Source: Lepturacanthus savala (taxonomy: Eukaryota > Chordata > Actinopteri > Scombriformes > Trichiuridae). Taken from it: a DNA stretch of 64,000 bases. The stretch spans positions 23,957,724-24,021,723 of the forward strand of contig CM060472.1 in NCBI GenBank assembly GCA_030544235.1. Direction: 5' to 3'. This document shows, one piece after another, positions 46,236 to 59,886 of this stretch; positions within the stretch are counted from its first letter, which is position 1; each line of letters begins with the position of its first letter. The notes under the pieces were generated by a model, which saw only the letters and a list, made by a program, of their open reading frames with translations, was not told where the DNA came from and ran no database searches. Made by a program: the position numbers and the translations under genes.

Positions 46236-49200
46236 AAAACCTGATGGGGTGGGTGAGCAGATTTAGCTATTCAAAATGTTTAATGGTCAATCTTTGTTCA
46301 CTCTATTTTTTCATATTTTTCTAAATAAAAAAATCCTCATATGAATAATACAAGTGAAAGTAACAAAGGTTAAGTAACAGAGTTAGTGTAAAAGGTAGTT
46401 TCCCTCACCTATACCCCTCCGAAAAAAGAAAATCAGCATCCCTGCATGGATAGTAATGTAACGTCTCTCAAAAACAACATGCTAAGACGTTAGCTGCTGC
46501 TTTAGCTGCTATTTTATTCTAACACAGACTACTGTGGCAGCAGCCAATGCCAAAACAACAAACTTCATAAGAAAAGTTCACGAATGCTGCCTTCTTTTCT
46601 TCTTTCAGAGAACCACAAGCTGCAGCGTCTGACTCCGAGATGCGTTCACAGACCCTCAGGAAACCCCAGCACCACCAAAAAGAACAGAATCTAGGTCTAA
46701 ACTCATTTACTCAGTTTTCCTCTTGTTAATTTGCAGAAGTTGCAATGGGAGGGTCAGAGATGTATAGAACCAATAAGTCGTATTGACTGTGTTACGCGCT
46801 TCAATCCAATCTTTGCTTTTTTCCATTTATATACAACTGACACGCATATACACACACAAGTTACAACTTGCGCACACACACCTGCTATCTTCACCAGTTC
46901 ATGAAACCTTGCAACAACAGAGTAGAGCATGGAACTAAATGTCACGACGTATTGTTCCTAACTGCAACATAAACTGCAGACTGACACAGCTTATTTAACT
47001 CAGAAAAAGCAGCTTAACTTCTACTTTACTGTATGTCACTGGGTAGACACTCATTGGTTTATCCTGGCTCTCTGATTGGTTACGCTCTTTTCATTCCTCT
47101 GATCCCCGAGGGAGAATAATGGGGAGTAGTCTCAGCATTATGGTGAGGTCTCTGAGGAAAAAGGGCTATAGAGAGCATCCAGTACGAATAGGAGGAATGA
47201 CTACAGCGAAAAAAATCTGTTTCAGTGTTCATATATATATAAAATGGTTTATTTTAACCTACAGTCTCTTCCTAACTTGAACAAAGTAGTTTAGTAATAC
47301 AACTAAACCTAAAATCTAAGGTAAAAGGTGTAGCCTATTTGTATTTGAACAACCATTTTTTTTTGTTGAAATGTCCTTTATTGTACTTTTCCTGGGTTAT
47401 ATTCATAGTTCTTAAGTACAAAAAGTCATGTCAATAATCACGGTTTACAGTTTAGTATTACATTTCCTCTCTCACGTTTCTCTCTAGAGTCCTTTAAAGA
47501 GCAAGCCATTCTTTGTCTCTCTCATGTGAGAGGTGCGTTCACACCGAACGCTAAACTCACGACGGACACTACAATTTCCATTCAAAATTAATTTAAGTGG
47601 CACAATGACATGCAATGATGTGCAAGCGATGCGAACAACGAGATGAGCATCATGTTGCTTTATCACGATGTCACTTGAAAAATGGTAACGTTTGCAGTAC
47701 AATTGCATGATGCTGTACCACAACATCCGTTTCTTTCCAGGAAAGTTTAAAAAAAAAAAAAACAGCAATTCCACGACTGAAAGTGGCCCTCATGTCTTCA
47801 GCAACATCCTCCGACAAGTCTCCTAACCTCCTGAGGTTGAAGAATCTCAGAGCAGGAGAATGTCAATTTTGTCTGTTTTGTGGTTTTATCTCCACTCTCT
47901 CGCTCCGCTTGCTTCCTTGCTAATTTAATTTTACTATGGCACCTCTGTAAATGTTAGATCGCTTAATTATTTCAGGAGGGAGACAGCTCTTTAGGTGTAG
48001 CACACAATGTGCATTTGACTACAATGTTCTTCAAATCCTTATTTTTCACAAACAAAGTAATGATTGTATGCCCGTCTGAGGAATGCGTTATCCATCATTT
48101 TCTGCAAGTCAACTCATTTCCATCTTCTGATGGATGTGTACATTTCTCTGTGAACTGATCATTTTGAAACATTAGACAGTATTTATATCCAACCAAGACC
48201 TTCTTAGAAATCTTCTTATAAACCGCAATTAAGATTCACTTCCTATGATGTATGGGACCTGATTGAATTCGATTAGCAAAGTTTTTGCTGACTAACTTTC
48301 CATGAGTCAGCAACTCGTTAATCATATAATGACCTCAGTATACTTTATACAAATAGTGACCCTCAATGAAGTCCAGACAATGAATACAGGATATTTCGAT
48401 ACTCTATTTTGATAAAAGTGATGTAACAAGACAGTGAAATATAAGGCCACGCAGCTCGGACAGCGGGGGCTTAATTCTATTAGCTTCATTAGATGAGATG
48501 TGATTTGCGAGTCTCCCATTTCCTCTGCCGCGTCCTCACTGACACACACGATAGACGGGGAGATTTACCAGAAACTCTCTATATGAGATCAGCCATGTGG
48601 AGAGCTGCTCTGAGACACAGACACACACACACACACGTACATCAAGTGCTCTCTCACACAGATAGACAAACACTTGCTGTACAACCGGTGACCGAGGTAA
48701 TATCAAGGGGATCGGCAGAGGCAGAAAGAGGCCATAAAGGGGTCAGAGAAGGCCAGAAACCTCCGGGGAAGAGCTGTCAAAAAGCCTGTGTTGAATTATA
48801 GATCCCCCCCTCCCTCTCCCCCTCCCCCATACATCAGTCAATCCATGAAGTATGTAGCTGTCTTTCAAAAATGCATGAAATACTGGAGGAGCGTTCGCAC
48901 CGATGATATACGGATCACAGATAACGTATTATCTTATGATCGTGCTAATTCCCGCAGGCTTTAAATGCCGCTCGAGAAGGAGTCAAACAATGCTTCTTCT
49001 TCACAGCGGGATGAGGAACAATGTGTGTGCTGAAGTGATGACGTTACAAGTATATCCGCCGTAGCATGAGGTGAAGCTTTTACTGTGCGGAGAGAAAGAA
49101 CGCTGGAGCTGTGCAGACCGCCTGCATTATGCATTCCTGTTAAATAATGGATTTGTTTTCCCTGTTGATACACAGATGTATGGATAAGATAGGCTTTGTG

Positions 49201-52200
49201 TGTGTGTGTGCAAGGATTTGCACATTTGATCATGCATGCATTGTGTGTGTTTGTGTGTGAGCGTGAGTGTGAAGAGTTAGGGGCATCAAAAATTGATTTC
49301 ACCTCCATGAGCAAACAGCCGCCGGAAAAAATTAAAGGAAGACGCTTTAAAAATGCTTCAAATGAAGAAGTTGTGTGGCGCAATTAGACTAAAAGCAGCA
49401 ATATTATCATTCAATATAGCATATTTGTTGTCGCTCATTAGTAGCGCTGCATGTCAGCAAACAAGCAAGGTGGCCGGCCTCTGTATATGATGCCCCTTTA
49501 AATGAAACACCCCTGACAGCTCTACTCAGCATCCAGATTACTAGTTATAGAGGATTTAACTGAAAGGGTGAAGTTGCATTGCTTATTTTTCTACTTCTGT
49601 ATAAGAAAAAGAAAAAGGCTCTCCTTTTCTTGTTCCTCCACTTGAATGTTTGAGCTTCGCTGTGTAGAATAATGTACGTGCAGAGTTTGACACTAGGTTG
49701 GAAAGAAGAAAGTTACTACAAACTCAGTTACTGAAAATCTGACTTATTTGAAAAATCATGATTTGTGAGATCACAGGTAGTTTGGAGTCAATCCTGGTCC
49801 AATATTCAACACGTGTCACATGGAACCTCAAAGCCCCCAGCACATAGAATTAAGCAGTTTCACATTACAAATACGCATATATCTCTGAGGGAGGTCGGCA
49901 TACTACCAGGGCTGGGATCCAGACATCCAACGGCTGAAATCATGTCATCCAATATGTTAAAAAAAAAAATTGGATCATAAAAATGTGGCATGAAACTGTA
50001 TAAAAAGTAATTGAATGACAATTAAAACACTAACACATTAACAAAGGGGACGTTAACAGGCATGGATTTGTCCTTCAGCGTCCATCCCTTGATTAAATAA
50101 ATTAAAAAAAAAAACAACAATATTTAAAGTATGAAATTCCTAAATCGTTTGAAACATTTTCACATTTTCAGACGTTTTAATCTGGAAAAATTACATATTG
50201 GACCTTTAAGGATTTTGTTGGAACCACAGAGCTTATTTGATTCATTACTTTGGTAAATATTTTATTTTTCTTTATTAACCTTAATAAAGCAAGTCATGTT
50301 GAAATATAAATGTGTGATATATTGTGCTATTGCAACTACTGTAAAGTGTCACTCCACACTGTGTCATGTTTGGGTGCTTTGGACATGGATAATATACTTC
50401 TATGAAAAAAAAAGATATCAGTAATTATGTCCTTATATAAGCCTGGAGGGTATTTTTAAAACTAAGCTATATATTTGGATATATTGCTCTGTACCAGATC
50501 TTTATCTTCAACATGGTATTACAATGTTCTCACTGTAGATAAAACGTGTGTTAATGAAAAAAAAAAAAAAAAAACAATGTGGCGAGTGAACGGTGAAACC
50601 CTGCTCTCGCTCTCTCTCTTTCCATAAAGGAATAGGAAATCGTGTCATCGGAGATGGTGTTTTCCCAGAATCTGCAGCCAGACAGAAGAGGAAGCAGCAG
50701 CCAAGGTCAATATCAAACCACAATATTTGATGCAGTTGTGGCATAGCATCAGAATCACATTAGAAGGGCTCTTGTGGTTGTTTTGATCCGACATCAGAAA
50801 ACTATTTCAGTCCACAGATATTTGAAAAATGTATTTGCAGCAGCTTTCAGATAGATAGAATAGAGCTTACCGTTTGTCTTTCATGCTTTACCTTTGATAA
50901 CAAACTGCAAATTGTATTCTCGCATGTATGTACTGTGAAAATACATAGCAGGTGCACCCGCTGCATTCATAAGTAAAAGCGGTAGAGGTGGTTGGGGGCA
51001 GGTCAAGGATGAGAGGTGTTTTTATATATAGCTCATATTATAGTGGTCGTATCAGTTTGTCATAAGTTGTAAAATATGTGACATTTTGCCCAATAAATGC
51101 ATTGATTCACATAGATTCACAGCAGTTGTCTTGACAAATTAAGGCAAAACGTTGCTCTATGTCATCCTGTGTGCTGTGATGAACACTGTTTCCTTGGTTA
51201 CAAGACATAAAGAGCTTTTAAGTTACCAGCTTAAAATGAATTTGTAGATTTAATGTGCCAGTAAAAGACAGGGAGGAAGTGCTTTTCCACAGTTTGCCTA
51301 AATAATATCTCATTTGTCCGATTTTTGCCTCGACTGTCTTTCTGGGTGAGGGTTTTAAAATGGGTATTTCTGTCAGGCTCCTGGTAAGAGAGGGGTGGTC
51401 TCTGAAAATCCCTAATTGCACACAAGACGGACAGTGTGACAGCTAAATAACTGCAGAGTGCAGTGATTGATCGAGACTTTATTTATCTCTTCTATGGACA
51501 TGAATATTGTCGTGTTAGTGCAATACAAATTATAGTTTTTTTGCTCTTCCCTTACTACAGGTTTGTCTTATTGGTTCTCTTGGATTCAAATGATGGATTA
51601 TACCCACAACTGTTATAGCTTGGTGAAATCAAGGCATGTGTAGTGTAGCGTATAAAAAGAGCTGATAAATATAGATTCCTGGAGAAACAACATAGTAGCG
51701 TCAGTCCTGTCTTTCCCTCTCTCTCCGAGCATGTGTGTGTGTGTGTGTTAAATACAGATGGAGAGCTCTGATCGCCTCTGTTTCAAACTGCAGTTAGCTC
51801 TTATGTAAGCTCTAGCATTGGAATGGAACAGCCATCGCTCTCTCTCTCTCTCAATATTTTATATGGCACAGTGCATGTGGGAAAAAAAATGTATTTTTAG
51901 CTTCTTCCAGTGCTTTCACTAGATGCCAGCTCTCTGTGAATCCAGACAGCTTTTGCTGTGGATTAATGTGACGCTCTTGTGCGCGATTGTGCATTAGGGT
52001 TCGGCTTTGATTAATTCAATCAATTCCAACTGCGGTCCACTCGTAAAAGTCACAGCATTGATTATCGCTGAGTTCTTTTAAGGATAGGATATGCTATGGG
52101 AGCCTTTCATTCGATAATGTTCAAGTTTTAAAGGTATGCATTTGGGAATTCATCAAGCCGACCTTTCTTGACTTTCTTTACCCAAAGCAGATTTTTTTTT

Positions 52201-52536
52201 CTATTTATTTTTACCTCCAAATGTCTCCCATCGAATTTTTTTCACAGACGTGTGAGATTTTTTTTTTCTCATATCGGATCTGGGGCACTTGCATATGTGG
52301 TCCTAGATCTGATTCAAATTGATTAAACATTTATGGAGAAGCTCCACTAGAAGGAAGTTGTCATTACTGAATGCTAGCACAGCTTTCTTTATGATCTAAC
52401 TGTGGGCAAATTATGTTAGACTTATTATTCTTATATGTACATGGCTCCCATTTCAGTTTGGGAGTTTGGGACCTCAACATTGTTCACTTACAAACATATA
52501 GGCTGTTGTGTACACAGAGGTGATGTATATGGACTA
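46236..52536. other. Intergenic, no gene recognised
   Basis: Apart from the fragment at 47495 there is no recognisable element. Two stretches of balanced composition without simple repeats, 48900-49180 and 51900-52140 (the second with several TAAT-containing motifs), look like possible conserved non-coding sequence. Confidence 0.5.
47495..47775 (+). repeat. Degraded Harbinger-like repeat fragment
   Basis: GAGGTGCGTTCACACCGAAC, GCTAAACTCACGACGGACA resembles the common fish element beginning GGTGCGTTCACACCGAACGCG. It is followed by GGCACAATGACATGCAATGA. No matching opposite terminus was found. Recognition from memory. Confidence 0.4.
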
Positions 52537-54176
52537 TGTGACATGTTATATGTGTCAAAGTCACATAACGCTCAGCTCAGCCCCGCCTGGCTGAGGCTGA
52601 ACCTTGTGACCCCCCCACAGGAAAATTGCTTTTGTCACACCTTCACTATATAAAGATAAAGATATAAAGGCAGGTCAAAGGCCTTTGTTCTCTCTCTCTT
52701 CCTCTGCTCTCAAGGCATAGCTCAGAAGCAGCCACCTTCAGCGTCTCAAGGCCTGGTTCGTCCAACCAGCAACAAGAAGCAACACGACCACCAAATGGCT
52801 GCCACACCACAGCTGATACAACCTCCTTCAACCACTCAAGGGAGCAGAACCAAAGAGAAACTCTCCACCTTTCTTTCCATGGACTACTAATATGTCTTAG
52901 GCAGAACTTAACATAACAAAACATGGATAAGCAAGACGGTTGTTGATGTGTTCAGATTTAGAATACAGTTCATTGTGTTGTTCATTTGTGAGAAGGTTTA
53001 AACCTAGTTTATACTTCTGCGTACGTAGCTACGGCGTCAACACAGAGACTTACACCATCAGCTGATGCTCACTTCCAAAAAATCTAAACTACGCATCACA
53101 TCACAGCAAATCGCAAAGGCTGTGATTGGTCAGCTCAGCTGTAGTGGTTGTACATGCCACCTCCAAATGGCTTCTCTGGCGCCCGCGCTTCAACATTTGC
53201 AATAAAGACATTTTCGCCAAACACACACGCTTCATCCTAATTGTCTTGAAGGAGTATTAGGGCCAGGTAAGAAAAAAAATAGTCTGGTACAAGAAAAAAT
53301 AAAACAATGGCAAAACAAAAAAGTCTAGTACAAACAGTCATTATACAGTGTTATTTAAGGGGAAATGTTTTTTTTTTTGGCAGTTTTATCGTCTGTGCTT
53401 CAACATTTTCATTAAACGCATTTGCTCTTTGATATTGATGTGTTTTTGTCTGTTTTTCTGTCTTGTACTGGACTTTCTTTTGTTTTGTTTTTTTGCGTGG
53501 CGTGCAGTTGCTACTGTGAAGAGGTAGCACAGAACATGTTCCCTCTATGCAGAACTTCAAAATCCCACAAGATCTGTGTCGCGTCGATGCCGTAGCTATG
53601 TACACAGAAATATAAACTAGGCTTTAATCTGATGTTAGTGTCCCAAACCACACGTTTGCTTGGTCTATTGGTCATTTTGTCTTTCACAGACAAGGAGCCA
53701 CACACAGCCTGAGAACAAAGAACAGCCATCATGGCAGCCATATTTGTAGTTCTTTCACACTTCCACATGTATATAGAACCATTTAGTTTTTTATTGTGTT
53801 TTACTTTTGTGTTTTATGAATAAATTAATACATGCTGCCTCCTTAATGTACAATAATGAATTATGCCAACCTCTTCTTTAGAACTCTGAATCCTTCGACC
53901 CTTACTAACTATTGATAAGATGATCCTGGTTCATGTTATTAAGTTAATTGTTAATCAGACTTCCAGATTGATAGTTTAGTATAATTCATGACACTAATTC
54001 AGAGAATTGGCTATCTTTTCCTCTCATCCGAGAGGTGGTACCCCAACTCTAGAACTTAATAATAAAACTCTACTTTTAATGAATAAATAATTACTTCAGA
54101 TAATTATTGATTCTTTTCGATAGCCAATGTCATCTAAAGACAAGACACTACATTTTATTGGTGCCACGAGCGAGGC
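52537..54176 (+). mobile_element. Probable LTR retroelement remnant (LTR plus primer-binding-site-like sequence)
   Basis: The sequence has the order of an LTR: a possible TGTGACA start, a TATA box (CTATATAAAG near 52647), AATAAA signals near 53819 and 54054, and an end at ACTACA (54152). A TGG-initiated stretch TGGTGCCACGAGCGAGGC at 54159-54176 resembles a tRNA primer-binding site. The Harbinger-like MITE at 53001-53623 sits inside; without it the LTR would be about 1 kb. No gag, pol or env coding and no second LTR were seen, so the family cannot be named. Start position uncertain. Confidence 0.45.
53001..53623. mobile_element. Harbinger-like MITE with TTA target duplication
   Basis: The left end AACCTAGTTTATACTTCTGC, GTACGTAGCTACGGCGTC is mirrored by the right end GCCGTAGCTATGTACACAGA, AATATAAACTAGGCT. 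The arms are about 40 bp with few mismatches. The TTA triplet at 52998-53000 and 53624-53626 fits the 3-bp duplication of PIF/Harbinger elements. The interior has no transposase. Confidence 0.75.
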
Positions 54177-57100
54177 AGGCACAAGAAGGCCTACCATCAA
54201 CACAAAAAGATAGAATCGAACGTCACCACAGACACACTGGAAACCAAAGAATAGGATAAGAGAAAAGCCTTTGCGGATGTCTGTAGTGAGAGATGGAATG
54301 TTAAAATGCAAAGCACACCCTTCCCCCGGCCACCAAGACATGCATGCATGAACATAAGCAGCAGACAGCGGTCACACACTCCCAGTCGCAGCGCTGAGAG
54401 CACCCAAGGATGCGGCTTTTCGCATATGCCTGAACATAAAAGAGAACAGAAAGATTAAAAAAAAAAAAAAAAAAAGAGTAACAGTGCTCCTTGGTAATCC
54501 AGGTATCAGACACATGGATCATTAGCCACATCAGTGATGCCATTCATGTCTTTCCAAAGAAAGATCCATTCAGATATCATGACACTTTCTTAAGCAGTTT
54601 TTTTTCCTCTTTCCATTTTTTAGGTAACTGGGTCGATTAAACGCACACAATCGCACCCAGAGTGCCCTCAATATCACCTTGATCAGTGCTAAGAAGGGCC
54701 ATAATTGGATGTGAAATTAAACAGCACATTGAGTGGTTTATTGAGCCACCTTCCTTACTTACTAATTTCATAAGCTCTCAAGCAGGGGCGGGCCGTGGGA
54801 TTGGCAACATCGGGGATTGTTAGGCGCGTGGACATGCCAATCAACATCTCAAATAGGGCTCCAACACTGTAACGGGCGGGGCCTGCTCTCATAAGACCTT
54901 GTGTATGCAAATCAGACTCATTAAAAGCATCACGTTGGTCAGATGTATCGAGTATGTTCACGAGGAAATCACATGATTAATCCATAAACTGCAGAACATC
55001 AGTGTAATAGAGCAACAAATGCTATGGCAACAGTCGTGTAATAGATTTTTTTTTTTTAACAGGTGGATTTAACCACATTTTCTTTTCTCGGTCTGTACTT
55101 TTCCTCCCTGATTCATTTCTCTCTTCCTGCCTCTCCTTGCCCTCCTTTCCTCGTTTTCTTCCTGACAGGAGGACAGCAGCCATCCTGACTGCTAATGAGG
55201 GACAGGGCTTTTACTGTGTGTCTGAGGAGGAGAATGACACAGACACTGTCTTTTTGTATGTGTGTGTAAGAGAGACAGAGATAGAGAGAGAGTGTGCATG
55301 CATTGGGATTTTTTTTTTTTTTTTGGAAGAGGGCAAGGCCAGGAGCAGAAAAGAGAAAGAGTGAAAGATAAAAGGGGATGTGCTCTCCAGCTCTCTTCTC
55401 TTGATCTGTTTCCTCTCTGTTACTAGGCAACACCTGCAGGCATGCACACTAAATAAAGCCTTGTACCCACTATTCACCCCCCTCCCCACCCAACTCCAAC
55501 AACTCTCACTCTCTGTCCTTCTCATCAACCTCATCCATCTCTCCTTCTCTCATTTATCCCTTACCTCTCCAGGACCCTTTATCCTTCACCCCCGCCATCC
55601 CAGCAGTCGTTATTTTCCCCTCGCATATCATGTCATCACCCTCCTCCATCACCCCCTACTGCATACCGGAAGGCTGCAGTAGGTCTTCAGTTTGTCTTCT
55701 GGATGGGGTTCTGGTTTGATTTGATACTGAACAGGAATAACAGCATAAAAAAAAATGTTTGGGACACTGTTAGCACAGGAAATCAGATTAGGAGATTCTG
55801 TGTTGTGTTTAAGAACTTCCTCTTTATGTGCTGGAAGGGCTCCGCACTCTTTGGTGACTCGAAAAAAGCATTTCTTCTACTAACAATACCTCCAAAATAA
55901 TCATTCTATCATTTTATTCCTAATATTGTGCTGAATTATTCATAGTAACCACAGATAAATGTGAAGTACAATAAAAAAAACCATTTAGGACCATTGTGGA
56001 AATGTCTTGTAATAAAAAAAAAGTTTACAAGAGATGTCTTTCATGGGAATGATAACCACAACATACTAATTGCTGTCATTAGGGTATTTATTTGTATTTA
56101 AAGGAATGCTATGCAAATGAAATCCATTATTCTCATTTGATTGGTCCACATATACTGCATACTGGTTCCTTATCTGAAGTTGTTTGTTCATTTGTCTACA
56201 CATCCTCTTCAATGTCAGTTCACCCTGACATTTCTGTACATTCCAACACTCAATGTCAAAGAGTTCTGTACTTTCCAACATGATAACAAAATCTGGCCTT
56301 TTCAGAAATACACACACACAGATATATATTGCACAATATTGCACAAAAATGTGATCTTTTATTTGTTTTTCAAACTTCTTGTGTATTTATGTGTTTTATC
56401 TCAAGCCTCAAGTTATTCCAATGCGTGTGTGCAATGTAAAAATACTTCCAATACATGAAAAAATCCTGCACATGCAGTATTGAAGTTTCCCTCTAACTGA
56501 TATATTATTATATACAACATCATTAGTGATTATGAATACTGATGCATCGGTGTGAGCAGCATGTTACCTTTGTAGCTGCTGGAGGCAGAGCTGGTTAGTT
56601 TAGATGATTGTGTCCCGACCTCGAGGTCGGTCCCCTCCAAAAGGTCAGCGGATAAATCTGAGGGGTCGTGAGATAATTAAAGGGAGAGGAAAGAAGGAAA
56701 AAAATAATTCTGATGCACAAATCTGTTTTTTACTCTAAGCTTAGGTTTTTGGTGACAGATTGGCTTATCTGAACAATAACTAAAATTAAACCATGTGGGT
56801 AGTTTAAAGTGGAACTGTTAACAACTGATAGACGTCTAAAACTACACACTGCTGTGTGTAAGACATCAAGAGACAAAGAGAATGAAAACCACTGATTTCC
56901 CCTTTACCTTTGTGTTGTATTTTAACAGCTTGTTATATTATCCCGTGTCAAATCTGCATCTGAGAAATAACTAGCTGTCAAATAAATATAGTAGAGTACA
57001 AAGTATAATACTTCCCTCTAAAATTTACAGAAGAGAAAAATCAGACTGTAAGATTAAGGTAGTAGGTCGTTACCAAAATGTGGAATAAATTTCTTTAGTC

Positions 57101-58634
57101 TGAGGCATGTTGTGTTTTATTGACAGTTGAAATGACACTTCACACTATATATAGTCTGCCGTTCAAAAGTTTGGGGTCACTTAGAAATGTCCTTATTTTG
57201 AAAGAAAGCACTGTTTTTTTTCAATAAAGATCACTAATCAGAAATACACTCTATGCATTGCTAATGTGAAAATTGACTATTCTAGCTGCAAATGTCTGGT
57301 TTTTGGCGCAAATACTGTATATACATAGGTATAGGGCCCATTCATATAGAGGCAATTATCATTGAGTGTTCTAATGGTACAATGTGTTTGCTCATTGCAT
57401 CAGAAGGCTAATGGAATATAATTACTCATGGTGGTAAATATGTCGATAAAATTCCATATTATCTCTCTACATATCCCTGGCAGTCACATGGAAAAATAAA
57501 AAAAAAATTCTTCAGGTTATACAGTATATTTTCAGTATTGCGTATTGTAACATCCCCGCCATGGACTGAGCTGCCTGGATGAGAAGCTGGTAGTATTACA
57601 GTGTGTTTTCTTTTCCTTTGAAATGCTATAATAGCAAAAAAAAAAAAAAAAAAAAGATCACGACTGAAACTCTGTTCGGGCGAATGCTGTATGATCTACT
57701 TGTTAAAAATGTATTGCGCCGAGATTACGTGTGCAGTGGAACTAGAATAGCCATGTGCGTTCGACCGTGATTCATGCACATGCATGTCAATGAGCAGCGC
57801 CTCGCACCCCCTCCCCTGAGGTTTCAGTGTTTCAGAGCTGGCACTCTCGGAAGGACTTAATGAAAATCCAACAATGTCTGACTCTCACATTTAGATTTCC
57901 TCAGGGACGTGGCAGGAAGATAAGTGCTTTAAAAGCATAAGAAAAAGTTTTCGCTGAATGACTAAAAACAAAAGAAAAGTGAACCTGATCTTCAAATGGC
58001 GAACGTAACCGAAGAAGAGAGCGTGCCAGAGGCTTGTTAGCATTCCATCAATCAACAGGTTGTTGTTTTGTTTTTTGTAATTAGTAATATTTATTTTTTG
58101 AAATGTTCTGTATCTTTATTTTTCTTTCTATTTATTTCTATTTTCTTTTATTTTTTAAAGTAAAGTGCCTCCACGCTCCTTCAGAGCACCAAAAAACCAG
58201 CATCAACTATTGCCCCCAAGGGCACCAGCAGAAACACTTTCCATCCTTCACTTTTCACGAAGCTACGATTCTTTTAATAAAGCTGCTATATGGAGGATTT
58301 CATCTATTCTTAAAGGGTTCAGCGATGATAAAAGCCTCCAGAACTGTTTTCTGGTACAGTACTGGTCCTGTTGTTGCAGTCTTTGAGCTGGAAAAGCCCA
58401 ACAGCATCCGTTAGGAAAGATGAATCCTAATGTACTCATTGTTGCCCCATTTTAGTCCAGTGACAAAAAAAAATTACAAATTATATACATTTCAGTGTAG
58501 GGAGAGCCAAACTAATTTCATTATTCATATAAAAACTATAATAATAACTTCCAGAAAATAACAGGACTGCATAAAAATGATGGCAAACTAATAGTAACAA
58601 AAACGATATAATAATAGGCAGAAAATAAGTGTGA
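54177..58634. other. Intergenic, no gene recognised
   Basis: It begins with sequence that would be the leader of the presumed LTR element but codes for nothing recognisable. CT-rich and poly-T runs occupy 55030-55640. The only identified repeat is the MITE copy at 57150. Confidence 0.55.
57150..57445 (+). repeat. Partial copy of the 3451-type MITE, left end intact
   Basis: It begins CTGCCGTTCAAAAGTTTGGG, GTCACTTAGAAATGTCC, then AATCAGAAATACACTCTATG and GCATCAGAAGGCTAATGG. It is aligned with the 3451 copy but has lost the right terminus, ending near ACTCATGGTGGTAAATA. Confidence 0.68.
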
Positions 58635-59070
58635 CTAAACAGGTTCCCTGGTCCTCTCCTGCATTCTGCCCTGAACCCTCACTTCATTTGCCATGAGAAT
58701 ATAATTATTTCTCTTTAGGTGATCTATCAGCAGAGACAGGACAAGAGCTGAGGAGACAGAGACACATACAGTTAGAAAGAGAGAGGCAGTAAAGACAGCC
58801 CACTTGGGGGCATGGGCAGGTAAAACTAACCCCAAACTGTCACTCTGACATACTACCCCATCTTTCTCTCCCTGCTGCTGAGGAGGATAAATCTCTGGAC
58901 CATATATGAGATCCGTCAACCTGACAGGCAGCGACAAAGTACAGTTTGTAAGCAATGACCCCAGACTGTCCGGTGATCTTGGGTTTGACCAAGACAAAGG
59001 GATCCTGCGGTTTTTAGCCTCGCAAATCCTTCCTTTATACCACTTGTTATCAGCAACAATCGCAACATGT
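58635..59070 (-). other. Unexplained open frame with one predicted membrane segment
   Basis: A minus-strand frame of about 140 codons is open between stops. It reads HVAIVADNKWYKGRICEAKN near the start, LTDLIYGPEIYPPQQQGEKD in the middle and a hydrophobic run AVFTASLFLTVCVSVSSALV followed by LSLLIDHLKRNN, ending at TAG. It lacks an ATG before residue MANEV near the C-terminus, so it would have to be a downstream exon or a transposon remnant. No family is recognised. Length alone is not compelling. Confidence 0.2.
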
Positions 59071-59821
59071 CCACATCATCTAACCATTTAAAATGACAGT
59101 AACATGCCCGTATCACTGACTCCACCGGATTTAATTATGATATTAGTCTAATGTTTGACCTTATTTTGTCCCTGGGGGACGGCGAGCAAGCAGAGAGAGA
59201 GATTCATGGGGATGCGGGTGCTGTTGAGCTGTTGATTGCAGGACTGAAGTGCACCTCTCGAGGCTTTAATTTGGCGTGGGTGTTTGCTCACCTGTGATGA
59301 ATGATTTTACAACGCATTGGAGGTGAATTCAGCTCTAAACCCTTGATCCGGTCCTGGGAGGCGGCACATTCAGTGCTAATGGCGCCGTACGAGCGCGCTC
59401 TGACGGACGCGTGCACGCTCGTTCGACAGAGGATGAAGGCGGGTGGCAGGGGGGCTGGGTAGGGGAGGGTTCAGCGGATTAAAGCCTGTGAAAGCTGCAG
59501 CGTCATACGCTAGAGAACAGTGTTAGAGATAGGATGGGATCGCATGGGACACGTTCTGTCTGAAAGCTGCCTTTAAAGTTGTTATATTTGGTGTGTGCAC
59601 GGATGCAGGCGTACATAGGCTTTGCAGAATCACACTATCAGACAGAGCCAACATCCATAACCAGAGATTTACCAGCGGATTTTAAAAGGGCGAGCAGCAT
59701 GTGTGTGTGTGTAGCACTGAGTGGGATTTGGTTTAATCCAAACATGAAACACAAGATTCCCCCACTACTACACACACAGCACCACCCCTCCTCTCTGTCA
59801 CTCTTTCTCTCTAAGTGTGTG

Positions 59822-59826
<5 letters not shown>

Positions 59827-59883
<57 letters not shown>
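59827..59883 (+). repeat. (TG)n microsatellite
   Basis: TATATA followed by about 26 TG units. Confidence 0.96.
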
Positions 59884-59886
<3 letters not shown>

